Positions 1 through 6,950 of a stretch of 8,589 bases of DNA are shown piece after piece. A program made the translations under genes and the position numbers. Under the pieces are notes generated by a model that was given only the letters and a program-made list of their open reading frames with translations, had not been told where the DNA came from and searched no databases. How positions within the stretch are numbered: position 1 is the first letter of the stretch; each line of letters opens with the position of its first letter. Source of the DNA: Crocinitomicaceae bacterium. GTDB lineage: Bacteria > Bacteroidota > Bacteroidia > Flavobacteriales_D > Crocinitomicaceae. The stretch covers positions 1 through 8,589 of the forward strand of contig JALQTG010000138.1 in NCBI GenBank assembly GCA_023264075.1, given 5' to 3'.

Positions 1-3000
1 CTGTTAGCCAATCATAATCAATTTGTAGGAGAAGTGGAGGAAACCCCATTGGAAGAAATTTGGAATAAGACTAACCCTTCTGATGCAATAGAACATTACC
101 TTGTACAAGATGATTCGTTGATGTATTGGTCGAACAACTCACTTGATGTAGGACCTATTATTGAACAAAACTGGCCTTCTGGATTCTATCAATTGAGTAA
201 TGGGTTTTATTTCATTAAATCAACTTCGATTGGGACATATACTGTTCTCTCAAGCTTGATGGTGAAGAGTAAATATGCCTATGAGAACAGGCATTTAAAG
301 AACCAACTTGTTAACGACCTCTACCTGCCCTCCGATGTATATGTAAACATAGAGTCTAACGATGGCGCTCCCATTTATGATGCGTCGGGTAAGGTTATTT
401 TTCATTTGTTACATACTGGAGAGAAGAATATCAGTGAAAATCAAGAGTTAGTTATTTTTCTTTTTTACCTGATTGGATTCGTTGCATTTGCAATAGGATA
501 TGGATTACTACTAGACTTTTTTATCGGGCATACATTCTTAAAGTTTGTCTTGTTTTTAGGTGTTTTGTTGCCATTTCGAGGTGTTGGATTGTTGTACAAC
601 TCTACTCGATCGTTCGATGAGTTTCAGCTATTTGATCCTAATTTATATGCAAGCTCTGAACTCTTACCTAATCTTGGAGAACTCATATTGAATGTGACAT
701 TCATTGGTGTGCTTGTATGGTGGGTATATAAATATTTGGACGGAACAATGTCTGAAAAAGGGCTGTTCAAAAAAGGAATTGTAGTTCTTAGTTTCATCGG
801 ACTATTCCCCCTGGCGAGTATCGCTAGCTTCGTGTTCAAAAGTTTAATTGTGAATAGTACGATAGGGCTAGAGGTAGATCAGTTGTTCTCATTAACCATT
901 TATTCCTTTGTGGCGTTGTTTATTATTGGTGTCATCTTGTTATTATATATCCTAATCGTGTATAAGGTAGTTGAATATTCGCGCTATTTAAAATTGAATT
1001 ATGTAGCGTTGTTGTGGTTCGTTCCAGGAGTTCTTTTTTTCTTGTGGGAACTCTTTTTGGGTGATGCACAGTTGTTTTCCTCACTATGGCCGACGATTTT
1101 GATCGGAGTAGTTCTTCTTTTTTATTATCGTGTAAAGCATGTTTTTTCTTTTTCCTCTATCGTGTTGATTATTGCGGTAACCTCCGTTTATGCTGCGTAT
1201 AACTTATACGAGAACAATCAACTAAACGAGTATCAAAAGCGTGAACTTTTTGCTCATCAATTGATTTCTGATCGGGATGCGGCTACGGAAATTGAGTTCA
1301 TTGAATTAAGTCAAAATATAGTATCTAGCGTAGTTGTTCAAGAAGTTTTGAATGGAGGGGAAGTATCGAATTCCACAATGAATAATCAGTTATTGGAATG
1401 TTGCTTGTCCAATTTCTGGGAGCGCTACGACATGCGATTTTTTCTATTGGGTCCAAATACCGATTTTGGAATAAGTCAAGTTGGACAAACAGAAAATTAT
1501 GAATATTTCCAAAACGTTATTGAGAAACATGGTCGTTCAAGTGATTTTAGTCATGACCTATATCAAATTGTTGATCATTTTGACCGACTCAGTTATCTGG
1601 GAAGGATAGAAATCTCCCTTGAGGATGAAAAGATGTATATCTTTGTAAAAATACAGAGCAAGCGCATCCCCGAGCAGATTGGGTTTCCTAGAATATTAAT
1701 TAATTCTTCGGCGCAAGTAATGGATGAGTTGGAATCGTATTCCATTGCGCGGTATTATCAAGATGAATTAGTCATGCGATTTGGGGCTTACAATTTCCCA
1801 ACGATTTTTTCTGCGTTGAAGGACGATTTAGCGCCTGATCAACGCGTATCGGTTCATAATGGCCTTAGTCATTACGTATACAGCGATAATGAAGGGAATG
1901 TTATTGTTATTTCTAAGCCGGTCAAAACGCAACTTGAAAACTTGACTAATTTCTCCTATTTATTTTTGTTTTTTGCCTTGCTAACGCTCGTGTTTAAATT
2001 AGTCTTTTTTCAACATCAAAACTTCAAACTTTCCTCGTTGAGTCTCTCTTCAAAGGTACAAGGTGTACTTATTTTATTGTTAACATCATCATTCATTCTC
2101 TTTGGAGCGGTCACGGGTTCCTTCGTTAAGAATCAATACGACGCGTTCACCTATGAAAGTATTCAAGAACGTATTCATTCCGTAGAAATTGAGGTCAACC
2201 AAAAACTTGGAGGAAATGAAACATTGAGTCGAATTGCGCTAGGTGATTACATGGATTATATTCTTCAGAAGTTTTCTAAAGTATTTGCAACAGACATTAA
2301 TTTGTATGACTTGAATGGATCATTATTGTCCACTTCGCAACCAAAATTGTACGAAAAAGGTATTGTATCACGGCAAATGAATCCCGATGCCTATCGAAGT
2401 CTAAATTACGAGTTGTACAGCGAATATGTGCACAAGGAAAATATCGGTGAACTTGATTATTTATCTGCCTACTTGCCATTGCAAAACAAAGCTGGAGTGG
2501 TTTTAGGTTACCTTAATTTACAGCACTTTGCCAAGCAGAATGCGTATGAGAGCCAGTTGAGTGGATTTTTGGTGACGATTATTAATATAGCGGTCTTGTT
2601 ACTAGTGGTAACTGTGATTATAGCCTTATTTATTTCGAATTGGATCACACAGCCTTTGCGACTGATTCAAGCAAGTATTCAATCGATTGAGTTAGGGAAA
2701 CAGAATCGACCAATTGATTATTCCGGAAATGATGAAATCGGAGCATTGGTAAGAGAATATAACCACAAGTTAGAAGAATTGGAAATAAAAGCGATGCAAC
2801 TTGCTCGTTCCGAACGCGAGTCTGCATGGCGAGAGATGGCAAAGCAAGTGGCGCATGAGATTAAGAATCCACTAACACCGATGAAATTGTCCTTGCAGCA
2901 TTTTCAACGCTCATTTGATCCATCTGATCCGAATGCGAAGGCTAAAATTGACCGTATTTCGGCTTCACTTGTCGAGCAGATTAATGCGCTGACTGCAATA

Positions 3001-3477
3001 GCCAATGAGTTTTCGAATTTTGCTAAAATGCCAAAACCAAATGAGGAATACCTAGACCTTGTAGAATTGATTTCAAATGCGGCTGCCATTTTTGGGAACC
3101 AAGAAACGGAGGTGTCTGTGTTGTCTTCGGATGAGATGATTGAAATATTTGCCGATAAAGACTTGATGCTGCGTGTATTTAACAATTTGATTAAAAATGC
3201 ATTACAGGCTATTCCTGAAGATCGAAAGGGTCAGGTGGAAATACGATTGAACAAGATTAATGGGCATGTTGAAGTTGCTGTTCAGGATAATGGAGTTGGA
3301 ATTCCAGAAGATCAGCAACAGAAAATATTTATTCCGAATTTCACGACTAAAACTACGGGGACAGGCCTTGGGTTAGCTATGGTGAAGCAAATTGTGAGTA
3401 ATCACGATGGGGACATTTGGTTCGAAACCAAAGAAGGGGATGGTACCACCTTCTTTGTTCGATTACCTGTAAAATAG
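1..3477 (+). CDS. NtrY-like multi-pass membrane sensor histidine kinase (5' end outside window)
   Basis: This is an inner-membrane sensor kinase that should autophosphorylate on His and pass the phosphate to a response regulator not seen here. The reading frame is open from base 1, so the gene starts upstream; the GTG at 34 is only the first start-like codon inside the window. Residues below are counted from that GTG. About 8 hydrophobic segments (138-392) follow a soluble N-terminal part. A soluble domain spans about 393-640, followed by membrane segments at 640-660 and 676-698. A second soluble, possibly Cache/PAS-like domain covers 699-843, with a last membrane segment at 844-868. A HAMP linker (870-915) leads to HisKA with H941 in HEIKNPLTP, as in NtrY/NtrB kinases. 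HATPase_c has an N box at 1050-1055, DNGVGIP from 1085 and TGTGLGLA at 1108-1115. All catalytic boxes are intact. The segment count places the soluble domains outside the cytoplasm and the kinase inside. The ligand is unknown. Confidence 0.93.
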   Translation: MLANHNQFVGEVEETPLEEIWNKTNPSDAIEHYLVQDDSLMYWSNNSLDVGPIIEQNWPSGFYQLSNGFYFIKSTSIGTYTVLSSLMVKSKYAYENRHLKNQLVNDLYLPSDVYVNIESNDGAPIYDASGKVIFHLLHTGEKNISENQELVIFLFYLIGFVAFAIGYGLLLDFFIGHTFLKFVLFLGVLLPFRGVGLLYNSTRSFDEFQLFDPNLYASSELLPNLGELILNVTFIGVLVWWVYKYLDGTMSEKGLFKKGIVVLSFIGLFPLASIASFVFKSLIVNSTIGLEVDQLFSLTIYSFVALFIIGVILLLYILIVYKVVEYSRYLKLNYVALLWFVPGVLFFLWELFLGDAQLFSSLWPTILIGVVLLFYYRVKHVFSFSSIVLIIAVTSVYAAYNLYENNQLNEYQKRELFAHQLISDRDAATEIEFIELSQNIVSSVVVQEVLNGGEVSNSTMNNQLLECCLSNFWERYDMRFFLLGPNTDFGISQVGQTENYEYFQNVIEKHGRSSDFSHDLYQIVDHFDRLSYLGRIEISLEDEKMYIFVKIQSKRIPEQIGFPRILINSSAQVMDELESYSIARYYQDELVMRFGAYNFPTIFSALKDDLAPDQRVSVHNGLSHYVYSDNEGNVIVISKPVKTQLENLTNFSYLFLFFALLTLVFKLVFFQHQNFKLSSLSLSSKVQGVLILLLTSSFILFGAVTGSFVKNQYDAFTYESIQERIHSVEIEVNQKLGGNETLSRIALGDYMDYILQKFSKVFATDINLYDLNGSLLSTSQPKLYEKGIVSRQMNPDAYRSLNYELYSEYVHKENIGELDYLSAYLPLQNKAGVVLGYLNLQHFAKQNAYESQLSGFLVTIINIAVLLLVVTVIIALFISNWITQPLRLIQASIQSIELGKQNRPIDYSGNDEIGALVREYNHKLEELEIKAMQLARSERESAWREMAKQVAHEIKNPLTPMKLSLQHFQRSFDPSDPNAKAKIDRISASLVEQINALTAIANEFSNFAKMPKPNEEYLDLVELISNAAAIFGNQETEVSVLSSDEMIEIFADKDLMLRVFNNLIKNALQAIPEDRKGQVEIRLNKINGHVEVAVQDNGVGIPEDQQQKIFIPNFTTKTTGTGLGLAMVKQIVSNHDGDIWFETKEGDGTTFFVRLPVK
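3430..3456. other. 8-bp hairpin inside the kinase gene 3' end
   Basis: AAAGAAGG (3430-3437) is perfectly complementary to CCTTCTTT (3449-3456), with an 11-nt loop. It lies in the last codons of the kinase and about 25 bases beyond the stop of the convergent DUF3108 gene. No other hairpin was seen between these two genes. The U-tract is poor in both directions, so a role as a transcript end is only a guess. Confidence 0.4.
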
Positions 3478-3480
3478 TGT

Positions 3481-4266
3481 TTATTTTTTAGCGACTTCAC
3501 CAACTAAACCTTCCCATTCAACGAGGTGCATTTTTATTGTACCTACCGGGATTTTAGCTTTAACCAATACTGGGATTCGGTTTTTATCGTCAGTTACCCA
3601 GAATTCAACATCATCTTCCTTTTCAAAGTAACGTCCAGATTGAACAACAGGAACAAACTTTAAGCAACTAAACGTTCCTTTTCTAATTTTGATTTCTTCT
3701 TTGCCCACGAACTTCACTTTCAGCGGATAGATTTCATCATCCATGAAGCACTTGAACTCGGTTACATCTCCTGGTTTCATGTTCCCAAAATCGAGCGTAC
3801 GAGCATAGTAAAAAGAGGACATCATGTCTTGAATTCCGATGGGAACTTTAAAGTCTTTCTTTCCGTTATTAACGAGTTGCTTATCTTGTTTAAACGTGTA
3901 ATCTTGATTCTTAATGAATCCCCCTTCATCAACTCGACGTACAAAATACCAAGGAAAAGCCCCAGATTTATCGATATAAGATTCGTAGACGTCCTCTACT
4001 TTGAAAAACATATTGAATCCTCCCAACGTTCGGCCTTCACCTTTTACTTGATACAACGGGCGATTTCCAGCTCCTTTTTTTGTGGTTTCTTTAACCGTAA
4101 GAACGGCTTCTCCAGCATCTACAAAGCCATAGGTTACACGATAACGGAGCTTCTCACCGGTTTTAAAACTTTTCGATTTTACAGCAGGATATTTGACAGT
4201 AGTAGAGCTCGTCATTGCAGCCATTGCAATACCTGCGAGTGCACTTAAATAGAGAAACTTTTTCAT
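3481..4266 (-). CDS. Exported DUF3108 domain protein
   Basis: This 261-residue protein matches the Bacteroidota form of the DUF3108 family, whose molecular function I do not know. The start is taken at the ATG at 4266, giving MKKFLYLSALAGIAMA, a standard signal peptide with a likely AMA/A cleavage site near residue 16-17. An in-frame GTG at 4284 would put MAKTRI in front of the lysines and is less likely. The mature part is rich in short beta-strand-like stretches. Family-typical parts are GEKLRYRVTYG (37-47) and a GFNMFFKVEDVYESYID segment (83-99). No lipobox or further membrane segment is seen, so a periplasmic location is inferred. The gene converges on the kinase gene with a 3-bp gap and is transcribed away from the threonine aldolase gene. 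No enzymatic motif was recognised. Confidence 0.88.
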   Translation of the reverse strand: MKKFLYLSALAGIAMAAMTSSTTVKYPAVKSKSFKTGEKLRYRVTYGFVDAGEAVLTVKETTKKGAGNRPLYQVKGEGRTLGGFNMFFKVEDVYESYIDKSGAFPWYFVRRVDEGGFIKNQDYTFKQDKQLVNNGKKDFKVPIGIQDMMSSFYYARTLDFGNMKPGDVTEFKCFMDDEIYPLKVKFVGKEEIKIRKGTFSCLKFVPVVQSGRYFEKEDDVEFWVTDDKNRIPVLVKAKIPVGTIKMHLVEWEGLVGEVAKK

Positions 4267-4333
4267 AATCCTGGTTTTTGCCACTTATCAATGTTACAAT
4301 TTTTCTGCCAAAAATGAAAAATATCTCCAAGGT

Positions 4334-4348
4334 GTTGTTTAATACAAC
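4334..4348. promoter_or_regulatory. Inverted repeat GTTGT-N5-ACAAC in a divergent spacer
   Basis: Perfect 5-bp arms flank the 5-bp centre TTAAT. The repeat sits in the 185-bp spacer between the DUF3108 gene and the threonine aldolase gene. On the minus strand it overlaps a TTG lying 21 bp upstream of TATTTTTC (4316-4323), a one-mismatch -7 box that could serve the DUF3108 gene. It may be an operator, but a dyad this short can occur by chance. Confidence 0.3.
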
Positions 4349-4419
4349 GAATTACCGATGTTCATTGATCATCATCACTTGAATTGCAGTGTAGTCAGAA
4401 TTATCCAAAGGATTAATAT

Positions 4420-4427
4420 TATTTTTG
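4420..4427 (+). promoter_or_regulatory. Putative -7 box (TATTTTTG) for threonine aldolase gene
   Basis: The sequence matches the Bacteroidota -7 consensus TAnnTTTG exactly and ends 24 bases before the chosen ATG at 4452, leaving a short leader. No convincing -33 TTG or TTTG is seen at the usual distance, so only the -7 element is claimed. Confidence 0.45.
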
Positions 4428-4451
4428 CATTTACTGATTCAATGGATAATT

Positions 4452-5483
4452 ATGAAAAATGATACGATTGATTTGCGTTCGGACACTGTAACGAAGCCTT
4501 CGAAAGAAATGCTAGATTATATGTTTAGTGCCCCAGTTGGGGATGACGTTTTTGGAGAAGACCCTACAGTAAATGAATTAGAGGCGTACGCTGCTGAATT
4601 ATTCGGTAAGGAAGCAGGATTGTATTGTTCATCAGGAACACAAACCAATCAAATTGCAATTAATGTATATTGCCGTCCTGGGGATGAAGTAATTTGTTCA
4701 AAAGAAGCACATATTTATAAGTATGAAGGTGGAGGAATTGCCAAGAATAGCGGTTCTTCTGTGAAGTTACTTGACGGCGATCGCGGCAGAATAAATGCGC
4801 CGGATGTGAAAGGAGCGATTAATGATCCAAATAACGTTCATTACCCGATTACAGCGCTTGTAGCTCTAGAAGACACCATGAATCGAGGCGGAGGAGCAAT
4901 TTATAATCCAGAAGAAATTAAACGAATCAAAGCGCTTTGCACATCAGAAGGGTTGCCCCTGCATCTTGACGGTGCACGGGTATTCAATGCATTAGTAGAA
5001 ACTGGTGTGGATTACAGAACCTATGGTGGGTATTTCGATTCCATTTCAATTTGTTTATCCAAAGGACTTGGAGCTCCGGTTGGTTCTGTACTTGTTGGGG
5101 ATAAAGATTTCATACAACGTGCTCGCCGTGTAAGAAAAGTTTATGGTGGTGGAATGCGCCAGGCTGGTATTATTGCCGCAGGGGGACAGTATGCCTTAAA
5201 GAATAATATCAGCTTATTAAAAGAGGACCATCGCAAAGCAAAAGAATTGGAACGAACGTTGAACGCATGCTCTTGGGTGGAGTCCGTTTTGGAAGTCCAA
5301 ACGAATATCGTAGTAGCGACCTTGAATCCAGAGGCAAGCGTAGATAAGATAGTAGGGCAACTCGCTGAGAAAGAAATTTTGGTTATGCCGTTTGGTGGTC
5401 AATCCATTCGCATGGTAACGCACCTTGATATTGACGATGCCCAACTTGAGCAAATTATAACGGCGATAAATTCATTGAGATAA
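4452..5483 (+). CDS. ltaE: Low-specificity L-threonine aldolase
   Basis: This cytosolic PLP enzyme (343 residues, fold type I) cleaves L-threonine or L-allo-threonine to glycine and acetaldehyde. Family motifs are all present: DLRSDTVTKP at 7-16, GDDVFGEDPT at 30-39, SGTQTNQ at 61-67, H87 in AHIYKYEGGG (the usual PLP-stacking His), HLDGAR with D173 (contacts the pyridine nitrogen), and SKGLGAPVGS with the Schiff-base lysine K204. The start is the ATG at 4452, which gives the usual N-terminus just before DLRSDTVTKP. An in-frame TTG at 4425 would add nine unrelated residues and would lie on the putative -7 box. The stop codon shares its last base with the ATG of the downstream lipoprotein gene, which implies co-translation. 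Exact substrate stereochemistry cannot be read from sequence. Confidence 0.95.
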   Translation: MKNDTIDLRSDTVTKPSKEMLDYMFSAPVGDDVFGEDPTVNELEAYAAELFGKEAGLYCSSGTQTNQIAINVYCRPGDEVICSKEAHIYKYEGGGIAKNSGSSVKLLDGDRGRINAPDVKGAINDPNNVHYPITALVALEDTMNRGGGAIYNPEEIKRIKALCTSEGLPLHLDGARVFNALVETGVDYRTYGGYFDSISICLSKGLGAPVGSVLVGDKDFIQRARRVRKVYGGGMRQAGIIAAGGQYALKNNISLLKEDHRKAKELERTLNACSWVESVLEVQTNIVVATLNPEASVDKIVGQLAEKEILVMPFGGQSIRMVTHLDIDDAQLEQIITAINSLR

Positions 5484-6085
5484 TGATGCGACATTCATTC
5501 ATTATCGTATTGTTCATGGTGTCTTGTGGAGATAACCTAGAGGTTGAAACGGTTAGTTTAGAGGAAATACTCCCTCAATCTACGGAGTACTCTAAGTCAA
5601 ACTATGTTGAAGAACCGCTAGAAAAAGATTCTACCAGTGTTTTTAGAAATGCCGTACAAGCGGCATACTCAGACAGTATTTTGGTCTTCGTAGAAGGGGT
5701 TCCACGACAAAAATTTTTTCCGGATCGGTTGACTGCAACTTCTCATGAACAGGCATTTATTCGTTTTGGAGAAGACACGTTGGTAGTAACGAGTTGGCAG
5801 TTTGTAGATAGCTTAACAACGGTTAACGCATTTTACAATTGGTTAGATTGTTATGGTGACAATTGTTCAGAAATTCGAATAGGGGATACCAAGAATGTGA
5901 CTAAGAAGTGTGTTTTTACGGCAGTTAGCACCGCTCATCTTGTACATGTCGAGTGCCCAGCAAATTTCGATATTACTGCGTGGCGGTCTCGTGTGATTTC
6001 TTTCTTATATCCAGAAGAAACATGGACTTACGGCTTTTCTCAGGAAAGGAGAAAAGGAATGAAGTGGCATTTTGTAGCGCAATAA
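5483..6085 (+). CDS. Small lipoprotein of unknown function, coupled to threonine aldolase
   Basis: I do not recognise the family. The protein has 200 residues. Its N-terminus is a short signal peptide with the lipobox-like sequence MVSC, so Cys15 should be lipidated and the protein anchored in the envelope. Met at -3 is less usual than Leu. The next 35 or so residues are acidic and linker-like (many Glu, Ser, Thr), followed by a compact domain from about 55 to 200. That domain has four more cysteines (123, 128, 143, 158), which could form disulfides outside the cytoplasm. The first ATG overlaps the upstream TAA (TAATG). A second ATG directly follows, giving 199 residues and an MRHSF start; either could be used. 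The gene ends at a strong hairpin. Its tight linkage to the aldolase gene suggests shared transcription, not necessarily shared function. Confidence 0.8.
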   Translation: MMRHSFIIVLFMVSCGDNLEVETVSLEEILPQSTEYSKSNYVEEPLEKDSTSVFRNAVQAAYSDSILVFVEGVPRQKFFPDRLTATSHEQAFIRFGEDTLVVTSWQFVDSLTTVNAFYNWLDCYGDNCSEIRIGDTKNVTKKCVFTAVSTAHLVHVECPANFDITAWRSRVISFLYPEETWTYGFSQERRKGMKWHFVAQ

Positions 6086-6086
6086 A

Positions 6087-6115
6087 AAAGTCCTCACATG
6101 GGTATGGAGGACTTT
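6087..6115. terminator. Bidirectional intrinsic terminator between the lipoprotein gene and trxA
   Basis: AAAGTCCTC (6087-6095) pairs perfectly with GAGGACTTT (6107-6115). After one bulged A the stem can continue with CAT/ATG around a GGGT loop. It starts two bases after the lipoprotein stop codon. Read on the minus strand it lies about 25 bases after the trxA stop and is followed by six Ts, so it is strongest for trxA. The plus-strand tail (TTTAATTA) is weaker. Confidence 0.85.
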
Positions 6116-6139
6116 AATTAGTGTCGATACTTGTGATGT

Positions 6140-6457
6140 TTACAAAATAGCATCTAATTTTGAAGTCAATTGAGCTTTAGGAACTGCACCAACTGATTTG
6201 TCTACAATTTCTCCATTCTTCACAAAAATAATTGTAGGAATGTTGCGTATTCCAAATTTCGCGGAAACTCCAGGGTTTTGATCAACGTCAACTTTACCAA
6301 TTACAGCTTTCCCGTCGTATTCACCAGCCATTTCCTCAATGATTGGTCCTACCATTCGACAAGGTCCACACCAAGCGGCCCAAAAGTCTACTACAACTGG
6401 TTTATCTGATTTTAATACTACTTCGTCAAAGTTTGCATCTGTGATTTCTACTGCCAT
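6140..6457 (-). CDS. trxA: Thioredoxin
   Basis: This 105-residue cytosolic thioredoxin reduces protein disulfides and is recycled by thioredoxin reductase (not in this window). The redox motif WCGPC is at residues 29-33, with active cysteines C30 and C33. The buried Asp of the family is D24 (VVDFWAAW), and the cis-proline is P74 in NIPTIIF. Length and motif spacing match classic single-domain TrxA. There is no signal peptide, which argues against a periplasmic TlpA-like role. The ATG at 6457 follows an A/T-rich leader without Shine-Dalgarno, as is usual in Bacteroidota. The gene has a promoter (6503-6533) and a strong terminator of its own, so it can be transcribed alone, although DUF3817 lies 141 bp upstream on the same strand. 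Confidence 0.97.
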   Translation of the reverse strand: MAVEITDANFDEVVLKSDKPVVVDFWAAWCGPCRMVGPIIEEMAGEYDGKAVIGKVDVDQNPGVSAKFGIRNIPTIIFVKNGEIVDKSVGAVPKAQLTSKLDAIL

Positions 6458-6502
6458 GATTTTTATTTATTTAATTTTTACTATTCTTCGCTAATGAAAA
6501 GC

Positions 6503-6533
6503 TAAAGATAATTTCAATTTCTATTTTGTCAAA
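6503..6533 (-). promoter_or_regulatory. trxA promoter, TTTG-N19-TATCTTTA
   Basis: On the minus strand TTTG (6533-6530) is followed after 19 bases by TATCTTTA (6510-6503). This is close to the Bacteroidota -33/-7 arrangement, with A for the last G of TAnnTTTG. The same DNA also reads as TTGACA-N16-TATCTT. The start codon lies about 45 bases downstream of the -7 box. Confidence 0.6.
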
Positions 6534-6547
6534 CTTTTTGCCAAACT
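6524..6547. repeat. Tandem 12-bp repeats with palindromic cores over the trxA -33 box
   Basis: TTTTGTCAAACT (6524-6535) is followed directly by TTTTGCCAAACT (6536-6547), 11 of 12 bases identical. Each contains a 9-bp dyad TTTG-N-CAAA. The copy nearer trxA contains the -33 TTTG. The arrangement resembles a double operator, but no regulator is identified. Confidence 0.55.
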
Positions 6548-6552
6548 CATTC

Positions 6553-6568
6553 TATTGACATATTGACA
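6553..6568. repeat. Perfect 8-bp tandem repeat TATTGACA x2
   Basis: TATTGACA occurs twice head to tail, 5 bp beyond the 12-bp repeats and between the DUF3817 stop and the trxA promoter. Its role is unknown. It could extend the trxA control region or be a chance duplication. Confidence 0.5.
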
Positions 6569-6598
6569 TGAAAGGAATACTGTCTTTACATTTATTAG

Positions 6599-6904
6599 TC
6601 AAGATTGTTCCGTTCCATTCTCTTTTTCGAGTATTTTTTTATCGAATACGAGTGGCCCAAAAGGCAAGAGAGCAGCAACAAATCCGAAAATATACCAATT
6701 AAACTTCCACGAGTACTGGATCCCATCAACCAACAACATAAAAACATACCCAATAAACAAAACTCCATGAGCCCAACCAGTGTATTTTACCGCCTCATCT
6801 ATTTCCCATATGTATTTCAATGGCATTGCAATTAATAACAGGAGTATGTATGACGCTGCCTCGGCATATCCGACTTTCTTGAGTAAGGAATATTTCTCGT
6901 TCAT
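6599..6904 (-). CDS. DUF3817 family small membrane protein
   Basis: This 101-residue protein has three predicted membrane helices (about 10-29, 43-61 and 67-87) and a short charged C-terminal tail. It matches the DUF3817 family by its length and by the AEAASYILLLLIAMPLKY region (14-31) and the GWAHGVLFIGYVFML region (43-57) with its conserved-looking His. The family has no function known to me. The ATG at 6904 is the first start and directly precedes the expected N-terminal KKVGYAEAASY segment. A candidate promoter lies 15 bases upstream. No terminator is seen after the stop, so read-through into trxA is possible. It is divergent from hemL across the GTCT-repeat spacer. Confidence 0.87.
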   Translation of the reverse strand: MNEKYSLLKKVGYAEAASYILLLLIAMPLKYIWEIDEAVKYTGWAHGVLFIGYVFMLLVDGIQYSWKFNWYIFGFVAALLPFGPLVFDKKILEKENGTEQS

Positions 6905-6918
6905 TTTATAAATTTCCG

Positions 6919-6947
6919 TAAAACTAGTTAAAATCAGATAAAGTCAA
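6919..6947 (-). promoter_or_regulatory. Putative DUF3817 promoter, TTG-N18-TAGTTTTA
   Basis: On the minus strand TTG (6947-6945) and TAGTTTTA (6926-6919) are separated by 18 bases, similar to the trxA promoter in this window. The start codon follows 14 bases after the -7 box. The last base of the box differs from the TAnnTTTG consensus. Confidence 0.45.
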
Positions 6948-6950
6948 TTC

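Noticed and set aside
34..36. GTG as the true start of the kinase gene
   Set aside because: The frame is open back to base 1 with no stop, and a protein beginning here would lack the membrane anchor expected before an extracytoplasmic N-terminal part. The gene is treated as 5'-partial.
2904..3185. Minus-strand open frame of 93 codons inside the kinase gene
   Set aside because: It is antisense to the conserved HisKA/HATPase region and has no independent support. The same holds for the other short antisense frames at 624-839, 2297-2479, 2645-2842, 5217-5453 and 6605-6835.
3829..4248. Plus-strand open frame of 139 codons opposite the DUF3108 gene
   Set aside because: It lies wholly antisense to a well-supported gene and its translation has no recognisable domain or plausible start context.
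4267..4284. GTG start giving six extra residues to the DUF3108 protein
   Set aside because: The extension would bury the MKK start of an otherwise textbook signal peptide.
4370..4386. TGATCA-type palindrome and repeated CATCATC near the aldolase promoter
   Set aside because: Too short and low in complexity to separate from chance.
4425..4451. TTG start giving nine extra residues to threonine aldolase
   Set aside because: The extension is not family-like and the TTG is part of the putative -7 box.
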